A stretch of DNA of 64,000 nt from Actinernus sp. WN-2022 (Eukaryota; Cnidaria; Anthozoa; Actiniaria; Actinernidae), in contig JAOWCC010001634.1 of the NCBI GenBank assembly GCA_030867875.1, positions 37,219,867 through 37,283,866 of the forward strand, in the 5' to 3' direction. Shown here in pieces: positions 30,376-42,757 of this stretch (within the stretch, counting starts at the first letter, position 1; every line of letters starts with the position of its first letter). The translations under genes and the position numbers were made by a program. The notes beneath the pieces were generated by a model, which made no database searches, was not told the DNA's origin, and worked only from the letters and a program-made list of their open reading frames with translations.

Positions 30376-31989
30376 ATTTTTTATTCTGTGCAACAAGTCT
30401 TCTGCGCATGCGTTAAAGGTCAAATTCACACCAATCAGATTGCACTGTGCTGGTCACGCAACAATCACCAGGTTAATTGCTTTACAAAATTTAATACAGT
30501 AAATCAAAATGGTCTACCCGCGAGGGCGAAAGCCTTCCAACAGGCTCAGGATATTTCAACTGGCGCTCTTGTTGACCATAAAAATACATGAACAACAGGA
30601 GCCGTAATACATTCGATCAGCGCTGTTTGGACAGATCCAATGTACATTTAGAAACGTAAGCGAAATACAATATCCAAACACGTTTGGATATCAACGGGTA
30701 TCGAATTATAATCAAAGGCTAGATTTCGTCAGGCGCGCTCAGATAAGAAAGTTCAAAGCTCTCAGACTAGGCGAGACAAGGAGATATCACTTTCAATGAG
30801 TCATTGTCAGAAATCTATTCCATCGTGGGCGGTCTTGTACAGCTAAGGTATGTTTTACGACAGAATAACCAGAGTCTTTCTACTGGATTGAGAGCTCGAG
30901 ACATTATACATGTCGGCTAATATGGGGAAAACTGAAACAAAAAATGAACTTTGACGGCAGAAACCCTCAATTGAGCCAAGCGGAATATTTACATGATCCG
31001 CTAAGATTTTCAGCCTATGCCAACTGAAATGCGGAAACTACACGAACAAGAAGCATGAACTGCCAGCAAAGAGAGAGGAAAAAACTTGAAATGCACAGCG
31101 CTAGCTGAAATAAGGGCATATATATAATATCTGAGACGTTAAATTACGTTACTGTGAAGAGGATCAAAATTCAAGTTTTGTAGCTTGAGACTGTCTTCTG
31201 CCGTGACTCGTGAGAGAAATTGGAAAAGATCTAGCTGTTTCATTCAGACACTGGCAAATTTGTTGAAAGCTACGGGCTTACTTTATGAGATTATTATTCA
31301 TTGTGGAATGAAAGGAAACAGGTTAGCTGAAAGTTAAGTTCGAGGTAGGCTTCGACTTTCATTCCGATTCAGTGCATATGTGCACGAAGGTGGGATGCTG
31401 TCAACATTTCAACACTACCAAAAGATCCAAAACGAAAGTTCAGTTACGTAAGTACTGTAAGTAAACTCTTTTTGATTTGAATAAATTTCCTCTCAGTTTG
31501 TCTGTTAATGTACTTTTTCTTCTAATTATCGCTTTATTTAACATCTGTGATTTAGAGTATACGTACCTCAGAATAAATTATTTGAAAGGTGTGAAACAGT
31601 CTGTGAATTTGAGAAGCGGCTTAATAGAAGAGCTTTCTCATTTATAGGAATTACAATTTTTTTTTTGCTATGAAATTTATGTTTCATTTCACATTTATTC
31701 ATACAGTTTTAGCCGGACATTCCCCCGAATTTTTGATCTATTTTCAATCAAATTCAAAGTCTGAATATGTCATTGTATTGCATTTATACACTTGAATTGC
31801 CAGTATTCTGTTGTTCGAATCCTGCGTTATCATAGTCATGTCATAAAAGCGATTAATAGACCAGTCTGTTTTTATGACGTTCTCACTGGCGAATTAAAGC
31901 ACGACTTGATACTAAGAGGATTTCAAATGAAAGTGTATTTCATCTTCAATCTCATGTGGCCCGAGTGAAAGCCCAGATGGGCTCTTGTT
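30376..31989 (+). mobile_element. Repeat family A, copy 3
   Basis: The same 5' block (about 30384-30500) and 3' block (31905-31989) bound about 1.4 kb of sequence in which I see no protein. Its central part has no counterpart in copies 1 and 2. Confidence 0.55.
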
Positions 31990-32640
31990 TCTCTTACCAT
32001 GACAACTACCGGGTGCCATTGTACGTCAATTGAGCCATCATGGACAACGAGGATCGCCGAACACCAGTCATGCAGTAGTAGTTTTTCGCACAGTTTTAAT
32101 ATTTTGGTTGAAATTTCAATTGAGCATTTTAGTTGGTGATTACAAAACACTCGCGCCAAGGGCAGTTTAGACCACATTTCTATCTTTAAGAGATAGAAAC
32201 AAACCAAGTAGGTTTTACTTTTTGTTTACTAGGCTATCTAATGTAAGTCGTGGCACATATGGTACTGGGTAAACAAACTACCGGTAAATCTCTAAAGTGC
32301 TCAGATTACGCATACCAGAATTTGGTATGCAACACTGATTCAAGAGACAACCCTTTTAGCTGTATAATAATTTACGTTACTGTTTCGTTACCGTTATTAG
32401 TACGAATGACTGCGCGATGTCTAAGTGTCTAGTGTATAGGACAGTCATTAGCAGGAACTGCACTGTACACAAATTGTGTCACATGTAAGCCAATCAGAAC
32501 AATGAAACTGGAACATTTAATAATTTAGGATCACTCGTTATGAATACTGGACATTCATTAGTAGGAAAACAGTGCTAAAATTTGGTGTTGAAACGTTAAT
32601 TGCTTAATTAATAATTTTTTTTACACGTAGTTATCACTGG
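31990..32640 (+). repeat. Repeat family B, uninterrupted copy
   Basis: GAGGATCGCCGAACACCAGT, then GTAGTTTTTCGCACAGTTTT and CAAAACACTCGCGCCAAGGG recur at about 46876-46900 and 47818-48050. This copy lacks the 0.9-kb insertion seen there and so shows the empty site. No protein is encoded. Confidence 0.6.
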
Positions 32641-32661
32641 AACGTCATGGCGGGATGTAAC

Positions 32662-32692
32662 TCCGCACTCCGCACTCCGCACTCCGCACCCT
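32662..32692. repeat. 7-bp tandem repeat (ACTCCGC)
   Basis: ACTCCGC is repeated four times, ending at ACCCTC, just beyond the truncated end of the Penelope N-terminal fragment. Confidence 0.85.
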
Positions 32693-32699
32693 CATTTCC

Positions 32700-33470
32700 C
32701 ATCCAACCTCTAAAAAAGCATTTAAAGCAGCTGGCAGTGTCTCTATCAGCGGGAGGCGTCCAAGTGCTCTTAAGGTGAAAGGGATTAACAGGTTGGTTTG
32801 AATTAGAAGTGTTATAATCGTGAAAATATTCTGTTAAACGCATATGTCGAGAAAAGTCATGTATGTTGGCTGTAACTTAAGTATTAGGGTTTCGTCCTGA
32901 GAAAGTGGTGTCTGAGTTAAATTAATAACTACGGTAGTGTCGAGTTTATTATAAATGTTCTTTATAGCAGAAAGGTTGGGTGGTTTATTTTTACGTCTAT
33001 TGCGTTTCTTATTAGGGTTAGTCGTAGGAGCATTATTGTTAGCGTGACTGTGATTATTAGTGGTATTGGATGCGGTATTGTGCCGATTAGTTCTGTATTT
33101 TAAAAGGATTTCTCCTTTTTTGCGTCTTCTATTAGAAAATACGGACTCAAGAGATAAAGCCATAGAGTCAATCTTACCTATAAAATAAGTGTAATGTTCA
33201 CGAGTACAAGTTCTGAATAATTGTTCCTTATGGTCAGAGAGTTCCTGTTTAAGTGATTTAATGTTTTTACAGCATTCTGAGGATAGCAGTTTCAGGTGTC
33301 GTCGGGCAGCATAACACAAAATGTTTTTCCATTGTTTATAAAACCAGAAGTTGTTAGGTGTAAAAGCTGGTGTGCATTTAGCATAAGTCCATTTGGTATG
33401 GGGGCGGCCTTCACCTCCTCGGAACGTGGAATAGTACTGGCCACCGTACCTACGGTGGCCGGTATGGACA
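32700..33470 (-). pseudogene. Penelope-like N-terminal region (fragment)
   Basis: On the minus strand, KNIYNKLDTTVVINLTQTPL and SQDETLIL are followed in another frame by MRLTEYFHDYN, then FHLKSTWTPPADRDTA. These resemble the VINLS and LRLxEYF...KSxWxPPxxRD signatures upstream of the Penelope reverse transcriptase. The basic region upstream (NKKRNRRKNKPP) is also expected. No reverse transcriptase follows, so the copy ends at about 32700. Confidence 0.65.
33439..33460. repeat. Short palindrome at the array border
   Basis: GGCCACCGTA-CC-TACGGTGGCC has perfect 10-bp arms. The same border sequence follows the array at 46.06 kb, but there only the first arm is kept. Confidence 0.7.
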
Positions 33471-34159
33471 AAACACGATAACAAAAGCCACAACACGATA
33501 ACAAAAGCCACAACACGATAACAAAAGCCACAACACGATAACAAAAGCCACAACACGATAACAAAAGCCACAACACGATAACAAAAGCCACAACACGATA
33601 ACAAAAGCCACAACGCGATAACAAAAGCCACAACGCGATAACAAAAGCCACAACGCAAAAACAAAAGCCACAACGCAAAAACAAAACTCACAACGCAAAA
33701 ACAAAACTCACAACGCAAAAAACAAAACTCACAACGCAAAAACAAAAGCCGCAACGCAAAAACAAAAGCCGCAACGCATAAACAAAAGCCGCAACGCAAA
33801 AACAAAAGCCGCAACGCAAAAACAAAAGCCGCAACGCAGAAACAAAAGCCGCAACGCAAAAACAAAACTCACAACGCAAAAACAAAACTCACAACGCAAA
33901 AACAAAACCCAAACGCAAAAACAACAACGCAAAAACAAAAGCCGCAACGCAAAAACAAAAGTCTCAACGCAAAAACAAAAGTCGCAACGCAAAAACAAAA
34001 GTCACAACGCAAAAACAAAACTCACAAGCAAAAACAAATCCACAACGCAAAAACAAATCCACAACGCAAAAACAAAACTCACAAGCAAAAACAAATCCAC
34101 AACGCAAAAACAAATCCACAACGCAAAAACAAAACTCACAACGCAAAACGCAAAACGCA
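33471..34159 (-). repeat. 20-bp minisatellite next to the Penelope fragment
   Basis: Read on the minus strand, about 34 units of TTGTGGCTTTTGTTTTTGCG and variants change, near the Penelope side, to TTGTGGCTTTTGTTATCGTG. The unit has no stop in any frame, so cysteine- and phenylalanine-rich open frames run through it in all three frames. These are not taken to be genes. One runs on into the Penelope coding sequence. Confidence 0.9.
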
Positions 34160-34175
34160 GACAAGGCATGGTCAC

Positions 34176-36209
34176 TTGGCTCAACCTCGTTCCTATGTTC
34201 TTTTCGGGGAATGTGCCAAGATGGCCGTTTGTATGATCTTGTTTTTTCTCGCGATCGTGTTATATCAGTTTGGTTCGGTAAATACTTTGCCCGCATGCCC
34301 TTTTCTGTGTGACTTCGCTACACTTGAAGATTGTATACGTGCCTACTGGAGTATTGGCTACACGTTTGCAAGCATGGTGACGTTTCTTTATGTCTATCAC
34401 GGTGTTAATTGTACCATACGTCAGTTGAGATACCTTGTAAACGGTAAACCATAAATTTTCCCTGAAAAGAAGAGGAAACCAAACCGCGGTTCATGATATT
34501 AGGTGAGCCATCAATGCAGAATTAAATGGACCTGGACGTTTGATGGGTTACCGCGCGATGACACGATGTCTCGTCATAATATAAGAGTATCCCGAGATAC
34601 CGTTATGCAGCTTCTTAAAGAAGCTGACCCTGTTGGAGTAAACAACAGGAGGGCAAGACGACTACAAAGACGCGTTTACCGCTGCCCAGGCCCAAATGCT
34701 ACATGGCATATCGACGGCTACGACAAACTGTCTCCATTTGGTTTTGGAATAAGTGGTTGCATCGATGGTTATTCTAGAAGGATAATCTTTTTAGAAATTG
34801 CTCATAGTAATCACGACCCTTCGTTGATTGCTGGTTATTATGCACCTATCAATGTTAAGACGCAGGGGGGGGGGGGGGGGGGGGGGGAGGCCGGGCATAG
34901 GCGGGGGATTTGAACTGAGATGACTTTTTCTGTTCAAATGCACGTCCCCAGGGAAATTGTCATTGGTCAAAAGAGTATCAATTGCCCCGCCTCCAACAAC
35001 AGACATTTGTCAAATGAATGAACCAGAAAAAATACAAAAATATAATGTTTATTGAACAACGATCGTCAATTTCACGTTAACATACTGTGTCAGTTCGAAC
35101 TATTAAATTCATTTCATATGTACTCTGTGTGATTTGAATGAAATAGGCGATGAACTGCACTACTTTTCTAGCTGTAATAATAGTAAGTTAGACTGAGAAC
35201 TTAGAAATGTGTTTCTATAAAGGTTAAAAACTGAGTCATCACTCTATTTGAACGAAGGTCTTTCTTATGAGTGCTTCGAGATCGGCCATATCTCCACGTT
35301 GGATTACAGCCTCTTTCCGAGATTCGCCAAATTTAAGCAGCACCTATAACAAAATGCTAACGGTCAGACAAGAGCTGCTTTGTTATGCTTTGTTATGTAA
35401 ATGTTGACCTTTCAAAACCGCATCAATTATTTAAGTAAGTTTATTAAAAATGAAATAGGGTCAAATGTCAGTTATTTATAGGTCTAAAAAGATTTTAAGT
35501 CTTGCTTCGTTGGGACACTTCTTCAAATTATCCAGCTTGTTCGCAGCCATTTTGAAGCGTGACGAACCTACTTCCCAGCTGTCTCTGCGCCCTTAATCCA
35601 AGATGGCGTCTTGGTTGGGGCCCAGGCCTCCAACCGGTCAAAAGTCAAAAGACCCGACCCTGGGCTTCGACAGACGATCAAAATTTCCCATCACGGACAG
35701 ACTTCCTATGTCAAATCCCCTGCCTATGCCCGGCCTCCCCCCCCCCCCTGCGGCTTAACATTGATAGGTGCATTACATGAGTGGTGTTAGCCAGTTAGGG
35801 GGCTGTCCAAGAACTGTCCGGACAGGCTGTGGAACTGAAAATGTTATCATAGCAGCATTACAGCATGTTTTTCATGAAAACACCCCCAATACTCAAGCTC
35901 AACAAATGAATGGGCACAGGTATGGCACATCAACAGCTAATCAAAGGATAGAGGCATGGTGGTCCAACTTTAGAAAATCAAGGAGTGAGTGGTGGATAGA
36001 ACTATTCAAAGATTTAGCTGAGTCGGGGGCATTTTGCCATGGCAACATAATCCATGTTTACTGTCTAAGGTATTGCTTCATGGATGTTTTACAAAAAGAA
36101 CTGGACAATATTGCAAGTTCTTGGAATGAGCATCGCATTAGACAAAGCCACATGGCCGAATGTCCAGGGGGTATCCCTGATGAGTTGTTTTTCCTTCCAG
36201 AGAATTCAG
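34176..36209 (+). pseudogene. Integrase-core (DDE/rve) gene, interrupted
   Basis: Three blocks appear: an N-terminal piece (34317-34440, LEDCIRAYWSIGYTFAS, then GVNCTIRQLRYLVNG); the first integrase half (34515-34845, GPNATWHIDGYDKLSPFGFG, then CIDGYSRRIIFLEI); and the second half (35773-36209, LGGCPRTVRTGCGTENV, then STANQRIEAWWSNFRKSR). It resembles integrase-core proteins common in cnidarian and lancelet genomes. The first Asp (HID) and the Glu (QRIE) are present. The second Asp expected before CGTEN is Gly. An element at 34845-35768 splits the core, and the halves are out of frame by one. A possible donor CAG|GTAATT lies at 36210. It is judged inactive. Confidence 0.7.
34845..35768. mobile_element. 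Inverted-repeat element inside the integrase gene
   Basis: CACCTATCAATGTTAAG near 34843-34859 is matched in reverse at 35754-35770, followed inward by a G-run or C-run and GGCCGGGCATAGGCGGGGG (inverted at the right). TGCA lies on both sides (34841-34844 and 35769-35772), a possible 4-bp duplication. The left G-run is 23 bases (34865-34887). The interior does not code. Confidence 0.65.
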
Positions 36210-36289
36210 GTAATTTGTTTGTGCTATTGCTGGTTTGTATACATGTGTCATTTGATGTCATTACCACCATTTTGATTGATGTTTAAATA

Positions 36290-36894
36290 AGATGAACAAA
36301 TATGTTTTGGCAAGTACTGGTGGATGGTCGGTTTGGACTCGGGGGTCCGTCTGCTGCACACAGTGTCTAAAATTTGTGTAAAAATTACATAGTTTAAAAA
36401 TTACCTAGTTAAAAAGATTACCTGAGTTAAAAAAATGTACTGAAAATAATGACCTGCAACACATGCATTTTCATTCCCTTCTGTGCTTGGGGGGAGGGGG
36501 GGGGGGGGTTTGGATAATTTCTGTAACTACACAATTGAAAATTATTGTTAAAGTACTTTTAGAGAAACTTATTTACATGCAGTTACATAATTCCTCAAAA
36601 AGTAAAAAAAAAAGGCTGCAAAACAATTTTCTGTGATATACTTCAACCAAATTATAAGCAACAGATTTTATGGGGCCTGGGATGCAATTGTGACGTCACT
36701 TTTGTTAAAAGTGTGAAATTAGCAAACCAACACAAGAAATTTGGGCTAAAAAGGGGATGAAGTTCCAACAAGGAGAAAACTTGTTCTCATCACAAATATA
36801 TAGTTTGGCAAACTGAGGGGAAAATAATGTTCACTTCATATACATTGTACACTTTAATGTTTACTAATTGAGCCTGTGACTTTTCATTCATCTG
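36290..36894. other. Non-coding stretch
   Basis: No protein. A segment at about 36312-36350 (GCAAGTACTGG, then GACTCGGG and CCGTCTGCT) recurs at about 39917-39970, a dispersed short repeat. A G-run lies near 36490-36508. Confidence 0.4.
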
Positions 36895-36898
36895 TTAA

Positions 36899-37448
36899 AG
36901 TGCCTATCACCCTTTTGCAATTTTGATAGCTTATGAACCTCCGAAAAGTTTTGAGTACTTTTGTGAAGAAAGTTTTGGTTTAAAGTAAATACTTTATGTT
37001 CTACGCTTGTTTGAAATCGTGTAAATGTGACCTTTCCTGACCCATGACCGCGTAAGTAAAAGCCTGGGTCGAAACCTGGGTAGACGTCATCTTGACGTCA
37101 TATAATTAATTCGGCTTTGCAATCATTTGAAGAAATACTCAACGTGTTGACTAAAATGACTTTTTTCTTTATTAACAACTCAAAAACTGTGTATATTTTC
37201 TATGCATCGATGTTGTTGTGATAAAAAGGCGCCATGGAGAATAATGCATTAATGAGATGACGTCTACCCAGGTTTCGACCCAGGCTTTTACTTACGCGGT
37301 CATGGGTCAGGAAAGATCACATTTACACGATTTCCAACAAGCGTAGAACATAAAGTATTCACTTTAAACCAAAAATTTCTTCACAGAAGTACTCAAAACG
37401 TTTCGGAGGTTCATAGGCTATCAAAATTGCAAAAGGGTGATAGGCACT
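36899..37448. mobile_element. TTAA-flanked MITE with long TIRs
   Basis: The arms are about 200 bp long, starting AGTGCCTATCACCCTTTTGC, and include the near-identical inverted segments CCTGACCCATGACCGCG and CGCGGTCATGGGTCAGG. TTAA stands at 36895-36898 and 37449-37452. No ORF. The AGTGC start recurs in the elements at 38796 and 61068. Confidence 0.85.
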
Positions 37449-37452
37449 TTAA

Positions 37453-38391
37453 GGTGGAACAGACAAGCTGAAGTCATTGTCACCAGATATAATAGTGTGG
37501 GCAAAAACAAAGTGCAGCAGTCCTTCATCCATGAGTGGCAATGACGACTTTGATGCATATGCAAACTATGTCCTGCAAGGCCAAGGCATTTCCCTCCCAA
37601 ATACATGGCAAGATGCACTGGAGCTTTACTTCAAACTTGTTTTACTTGCTGCATGATGTGAGGTTAAAGGATATAATTAAGTTTTAGCTAGAACTAAACA
37701 GTGCATCAGACTTTATTACTTGCATGTACGATACATTCGACTTTATCTATGTTGTGGTTTCATTTTTATTAATTTTTTAACTGGTTCAATATTTTTTGAA
37801 CTGGGTCATTTTTTTTAATTGGTTAAAACAAATTTAACTGGTTATATTCTCAATGAGAAACAGAATTCCACCCTTCCGAACAAAAAATACACTCCTTTTC
37901 AGATTGATACAGCCTGAATATAAAAAATAACATCACCATTGGGTGAACTATCCTGGCATTCAGAGGTGTTGGTTCTCTTACTTACAGCTTTCATATGAAT
38001 GGCTAAACTACATGTTAGGGACCATTCATTATTTATGCCTGGGGGTGGGCTGGCAAGCAATAGGGGAGCCATCAACAATTCAAGAAACTGAGAGGGTACG
38101 CGTGGGTCATTGAAAAACATAGGAATAGAAAGGGGGGCTGCCAATTTTTTATAATTTTAAGACACCTCCAATAATGTTTAAAATATTTAATCTCATATTG
38201 TATATTATACAAGATACAGTTGAACAAGTCCCCCCCCCTCAAAAGGTGAACCTGACGAGGTAGCCTTTCCTAAATTGCTTATGACAGGTCCAGGCATTTT
38301 AATTTCAGCTATTGGATTTGTATTTCAATCAACATTGAAAAGCAACTGTGATTCTTATCATATATTTTTATACAGCACACAGAGGGAAAGT
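37453..38391. other. Non-coding stretch
   Basis: No protein motif. The short segment ACCATTCATTATTTATGCCT (about 38020) has a reverse-complement partner near 38653 (AGGCATAAATAACGAATGGT), so 38.0-38.7 kb may be one older inverted-repeat element around the foldback MITE. Confidence 0.4.
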
Positions 38392-38498
38392 CAATCTCGT
38401 ACCCAGACCCCATTTGTTTCTTACTGCGCATGCTCGACGAAATAATAGGGCATCGAGCATGCGCAGTAAGAAACAAATGGGATCTGGGTACGAGATTG
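38392..38498. mobile_element. 107-bp foldback MITE, Mutator-like
   Basis: The arms are nearly perfect inverted repeats starting CAATCTCGTACCCAGACCCC and including CTTACTGCGCATGCTCGA. The 9-bp target AGGGAAAGT is exact on both sides (38383-38391 and 38499-38507). A related 85-bp element lies at 56318-56402. Confidence 0.9.
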
Positions 38499-38795
38499 AG
38501 GGAAAGTGTGAGGGAAGTGAGTTTCGGGGGGAGCTGTATCATTATACCACTGTGTGCTAGTGCTAGGGGGTCATGATGTTTTTGTTTGGTTTGGAAAGGG
38601 GTCAAAACGTTTTGTTCAGTGTTGTGATCTTGCCAGTCACCCCCCCCCTTCAGGCATAAATAACGAATGGTCCCTTATTTGTAGTTTGTAACACAACATA
38701 GTCAGAGCCAGAACAAAATCTAATTTACACATGCAGTTATCAAACTGTTTAACTTTAGAACATCAAAGAGTTTTGGTAACATGTATATAAGATAA

Positions 38796-39557
38796 AGTGC
38801 ATATGAAGCAAAAATGAAGTTGATCTAATTTTAAAATGCTTTCGAAATGGGGAATAATGACATTTTCCATTTGTCAATATCTTATCTCGTTTCAGATTTT
38901 TGTAATATGCAAATGAGATTACCTATGATGTCATATTGTTTGCACAGCCTTGGAGACAAATCAGAAATGAAGAATATCTTCAAATATTGGATACAAACTA
39001 TTGAAACTTTGCACATATGTGGTACTATGGAAAATACACATCATTGTGCAAATTATGATGTTGCTATGGGAACACTCTGGCCCCAGGCTTCCACTACAAA
39101 TAACACAAACTTTCCTAATATTTCTCCTTTGTCAAACACAATGTTTTTGGTGTGGGTCCAAAATAAGATTTGGAACAATAGAGGCATTGTATGTGAGTAG
39201 CAACTTATTTTTTGTAACGGAAATAAATTGGAATTTTATGTTCAAGGTGAAAGGTGCGTGTGGCCATGAGAGTGGCCATGAGAGTTTCCATGGCAACACC
39301 ATCATTTTCACAATGATGTGTACTATCTATAGTGTCATACATGTGCAAAGTTTAAGTAATTTTTATTCAATATTTGCAGAGATATTCTTCATTTTGTGAT
39401 TTGTCTCCAGGCTGTACAAACAATATGACGTCACAGGTCATCTCATTTGAATATTACAAAAACCTGAATATCTCTGAAACGAGACAAGACTTTGCCAAAC
39501 GAAAGTGCCATTAGTATTTTAACATTAGATCAACTTAATTTTCGCTTAATATGCACT
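38796..39557. mobile_element. TTAA-type element, left target degraded
   Basis: TIRs start AGTGCATATGAAGCAAAAAT (left) and AGTGCATATTAAGCGAAAAT (right, reverse complement), followed by AAGTTGATCTAAT in both. The right border is TTAA; the left is ATAA. Inner inverted segments include TGGAGACAAATCA and TGATTTGTCTCCA. No protein is recognised. Confidence 0.7.
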
Positions 39558-39561
39558 TTAA

Positions 39562-41083
39562 GGTTGGCTGCAACTTTTACAGCATGGAAAAAAAGTCTTC
39601 ACAGACGTTTGTCTGAGTAGAGTGAGTCATAAACATGTGGTTTTATTACATCTGCAAGCACAAAGGACTTGTTAAAATTAAATCGAGGCTACATATATAC
39701 CACAAAGGTTGCGTGTAAAATGAAATCGGGGCTGAACAAATCACGATATTTTTTTTCACCTAGGTGCTTTGCTTGCTTCGCTCGCTGTGCAGCAATAAAC
39801 AAATTTTACCCTCTTGGTTAACTTAATTTTGAACCGGTTCAATATTTTTTCATTGACCAAGGTACTATCCCACTTTATAGCATTATACATGAGAGTTCAA
39901 TAAATACACGTTCTGCAAGTACTGGCATATGGTTGGTTTCGACTCGGGTGCATTCGGCCCCCTCCGTCTGCTCTGCTTATTGATGAAGGTATTACCCATA
40001 ACCCCACTTGATATTTTCGTAAATAATACAGGCGTGAGGTCCGGATGGGGCACGCATTCTTTTTTTCGTGTGCATATTTCAGGCTCGGTCAGGAATGCAC
40101 AAGCTTGGTTTATACGGTCTGTATATTTTGTGGGCTGTGGGCCGCTAAAAGAATCGCGAGCTAGAATATTTAAAAAAAATTCGATTATTATTTTGCATTG
40201 TTGGGAGCGAAAAACTATACCAAAAGGCAAAAAGAAAGAAGCGAGCGTAAAAATGTTCTGTTGTCAGTCCAAAAAGGGTTTTAACTTGACTAAAATAAAT
40301 ATTTCTTAACGTGAATTCCCTGCGTTAAATGTAGATCTTTGGACCATTCACTAATTTCCGTTACTTAAAAGTATTCTAAAGAAACACTCGCATAAAGCCT
40401 TATAGTCATTTTCTGTTGGATTCAAAATCGTACAAGCGTATTATCGCATCTCGTTTTCGGTATAACGTACACTTACGTATAGCGATGTTCACTGTACGTC
40501 ATGATCATCCAGTCATTAATGGACAACCAGCTAGAGATCCCATTGGTTCCTGACAGGTTGGTACATTATCAAAACAATTGAAATGTTTATAAACACGAAA
40601 CATCGCTATAGAGTCCGGTTTTCATATAATCGCCTCGATCGCTCAGCATGCCGCATAGACGCCATTTTGGAACGAGATGAAACGCAGTGCCGGAAAATGC
40701 AGTAATATGCGCAATTCAAACCTTTTGTGACCCCAAGAAACTCGGACGTAGCCACTTGTTTCCAGTTCTTGAGCGCCTGTTCAAACAAATACTGAGAACC
40801 CTGGAGAACTATTCAGTACTGTCTTGTGAGGACTCTTGAGTAAAACTGGAAACTGCAAAAACTAGTAAAAACTTTCCTGTGGAAAAAACTTCCTGCATTA
40901 GAGAGTTCCACCCACCCACCCCCCTCCCCTCGCTTTTCTAGAGCCGAGTTGGACAAAATCAAACGATATTCCTCACAGTCGAGCAGAATGAGTGATTTAT
41001 TTATTATTCAAAACAGTTGATTATAAAATTCATTTTTACTTGTACAGATAATATATCAAGTAAAGTTTAAAAGTTATAATTCA
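39562..41083. other. Non-coding stretch
   Basis: No recognised coding exon or element end. A motif at 40617-40640 (TTTTCATATAATCGCC) resembles the repeat at 19.05 kb. The open frame at 39929-40309 has no known motif. Confidence 0.4.
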
Positions 41084-42757
41084 ATCAAGGGCTCACTTAA
41101 CTGGTTCAAATCATATCATATTTGGATAGTCGCAAACAAAGATGCTTCGTAAATGGTGGCATTCCCCAGCGAAATATCCTAGGTCCTCTCCTTTTTATAC
41201 TTTACATAAACGATTTGCCCAAGTTTGCTAAATGTCTCTCTCATTCTCAACCTCGGATGTACACCGATGACACGCACTTAACTTTTGCCAGCAATGATAT
41301 CAATCACATAGTCGACCATGAGTTGAACCAAAATCGTGTGAGGGTTAGTGAATGGCTCATTGCAAATAAGCTCGCCCTTAATAAGTCCAAGACTGAGTAC
41401 ATGTTTATAGGGTCAAGGCAATTAAAGGTTAAGTACGTTTGACAGAGCTCCCTCTCTTTTTATTGATGGTGCCTCTGTTAATCGAGAAATCGACATCCAC
41501 AAAATGTCTTGGAGTGTATATTGACGAACACTTGTCTTGGAATGTGCACATAGACAAACTGTCAAAGAAAATTGCCTCTGGCATTGGCGCCCTGAAACGC
41601 ACGAGATCTTTTGTACCTTTGAAACACTCTTGTGTATCTATAATGCTTTAGTGCATGCAGCCCCATTTCGACTATTGTAGCGTCGTTTGGGGAAATTGCA
41701 ATAAAACTCTTGCCACCAAACTTCAAAAGCTACAAAATCGGCGTGCTGTACGAATTTTGACTTTGTCCAATAGGCGAATCCTTGTTTACGTTTTTTCCTC
41801 ATTAGCATACATCAAACTTCAAGCGACGTACATACAAACAAACAGAGTACATAAATCGAAATAGATTGTCACACTTGATAATCACCGAAAATTTGAGAGT
41901 GATATGATAAATATATTTTGAGGAATGAGCGTTTAAAAAGCTCAAAATTTACAATGAATGTATGGCTGTCAGCAACTCTTGCCCCCCAGCCCATTTTATA
42001 GTTTTGAAAAGTCAATTTCTCCGTAAATATTTAACATATCAATCTCAAATTTTCGGTGGTTACTCAGTTTAAAATTATCTTTCAACTGATATAGTCTGTT
42101 TGTTTGTAGCTTGAAGTTTAATTTATGCTAATGAGGCAAAAATGTAAACAATGACGTCGGCAAGGATTCGCCTATTACGACGCCAATGCTGATGATCTAT
42201 TCAAAAAACTTGGCTGGAGAAAACTAGACAACCAACGGAAAATTCTAACTACTACTATGGTCTATAAATCGCTAAATGGCCTGAATATCTTTGTTCAAAG
42301 TTCGCTGACCGTAGTAGCGTTTCGAGTTATTCTCTAAGGGACTCCGAGGGCAGACTAGCTATTCCTCCGCCCACACCAATTTTCTAAAGAACAGCTTCAG
42401 TGCTTTGGAATAGATTAATACCTGCCGAGCTGCGGCAAGCAAACTCTCTCACTTGTTTTAAATCTCGCTGCAGAGATTTCTTTCACAATTAGTAAAATTC
42501 ATTATACACATGGCATTCATGGAAAGAAGGCATCTCTATTTTATTCGTTTTTTTATTTTTTTATTCATAGTTAATATTAGTTAGATAATTATAGTCAGAT
42601 ATTGTATAGATGTAATAGTTAGATATTAGTTAGGTGCGTTATTCAAATTATTAGATATTAACATTGTACTGATTAGATATTTCAACTATTCCTACTTTTT
42701 ATAATGTAATCGAAGGCCTGATGTAAATACCGTGTATAAATAAAGTTATTACTTACT
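41084..42757 (+). pseudogene. CR1/L2-like LINE, 3' part, with an insertion
   Basis: Fragments in order are NGGIPQRNILGPLLFILYIN (motif B), MYTDDTHLTF (motif C with YTDD), then in shifted frames CLGVYIDEHLSWNVHIDKLS and LQKLQNRRAVRILT. The frame is broken by the insertion 41771-42174 and continues with DLFKKLGWRKLD. The element ends with ATAAAGTTATT and an ACTT-repeat tail near 42757. Confidence 0.8.
41771..42174. mobile_element. TIR element in the LINE
   Basis: The ends TAGGCGAATCCTTG and CAAGGATTCGCCTA match, followed by imperfect inverted segments (TCATTAGCATA; TATGCTAATGA-like). Removing it restores the LINE reading from TLSN to YDAN in register if an AT dinucleotide is the duplication. 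Class unclear. Confidence 0.7.

Noticed and set aside
32834..33998. Minus-strand 343-residue open frame and its overlapping neighbours
   Set aside because: The N-terminal half is the minisatellite. Only the distal part is protein-like and belongs to a Penelope fragment, so it is not one real gene.
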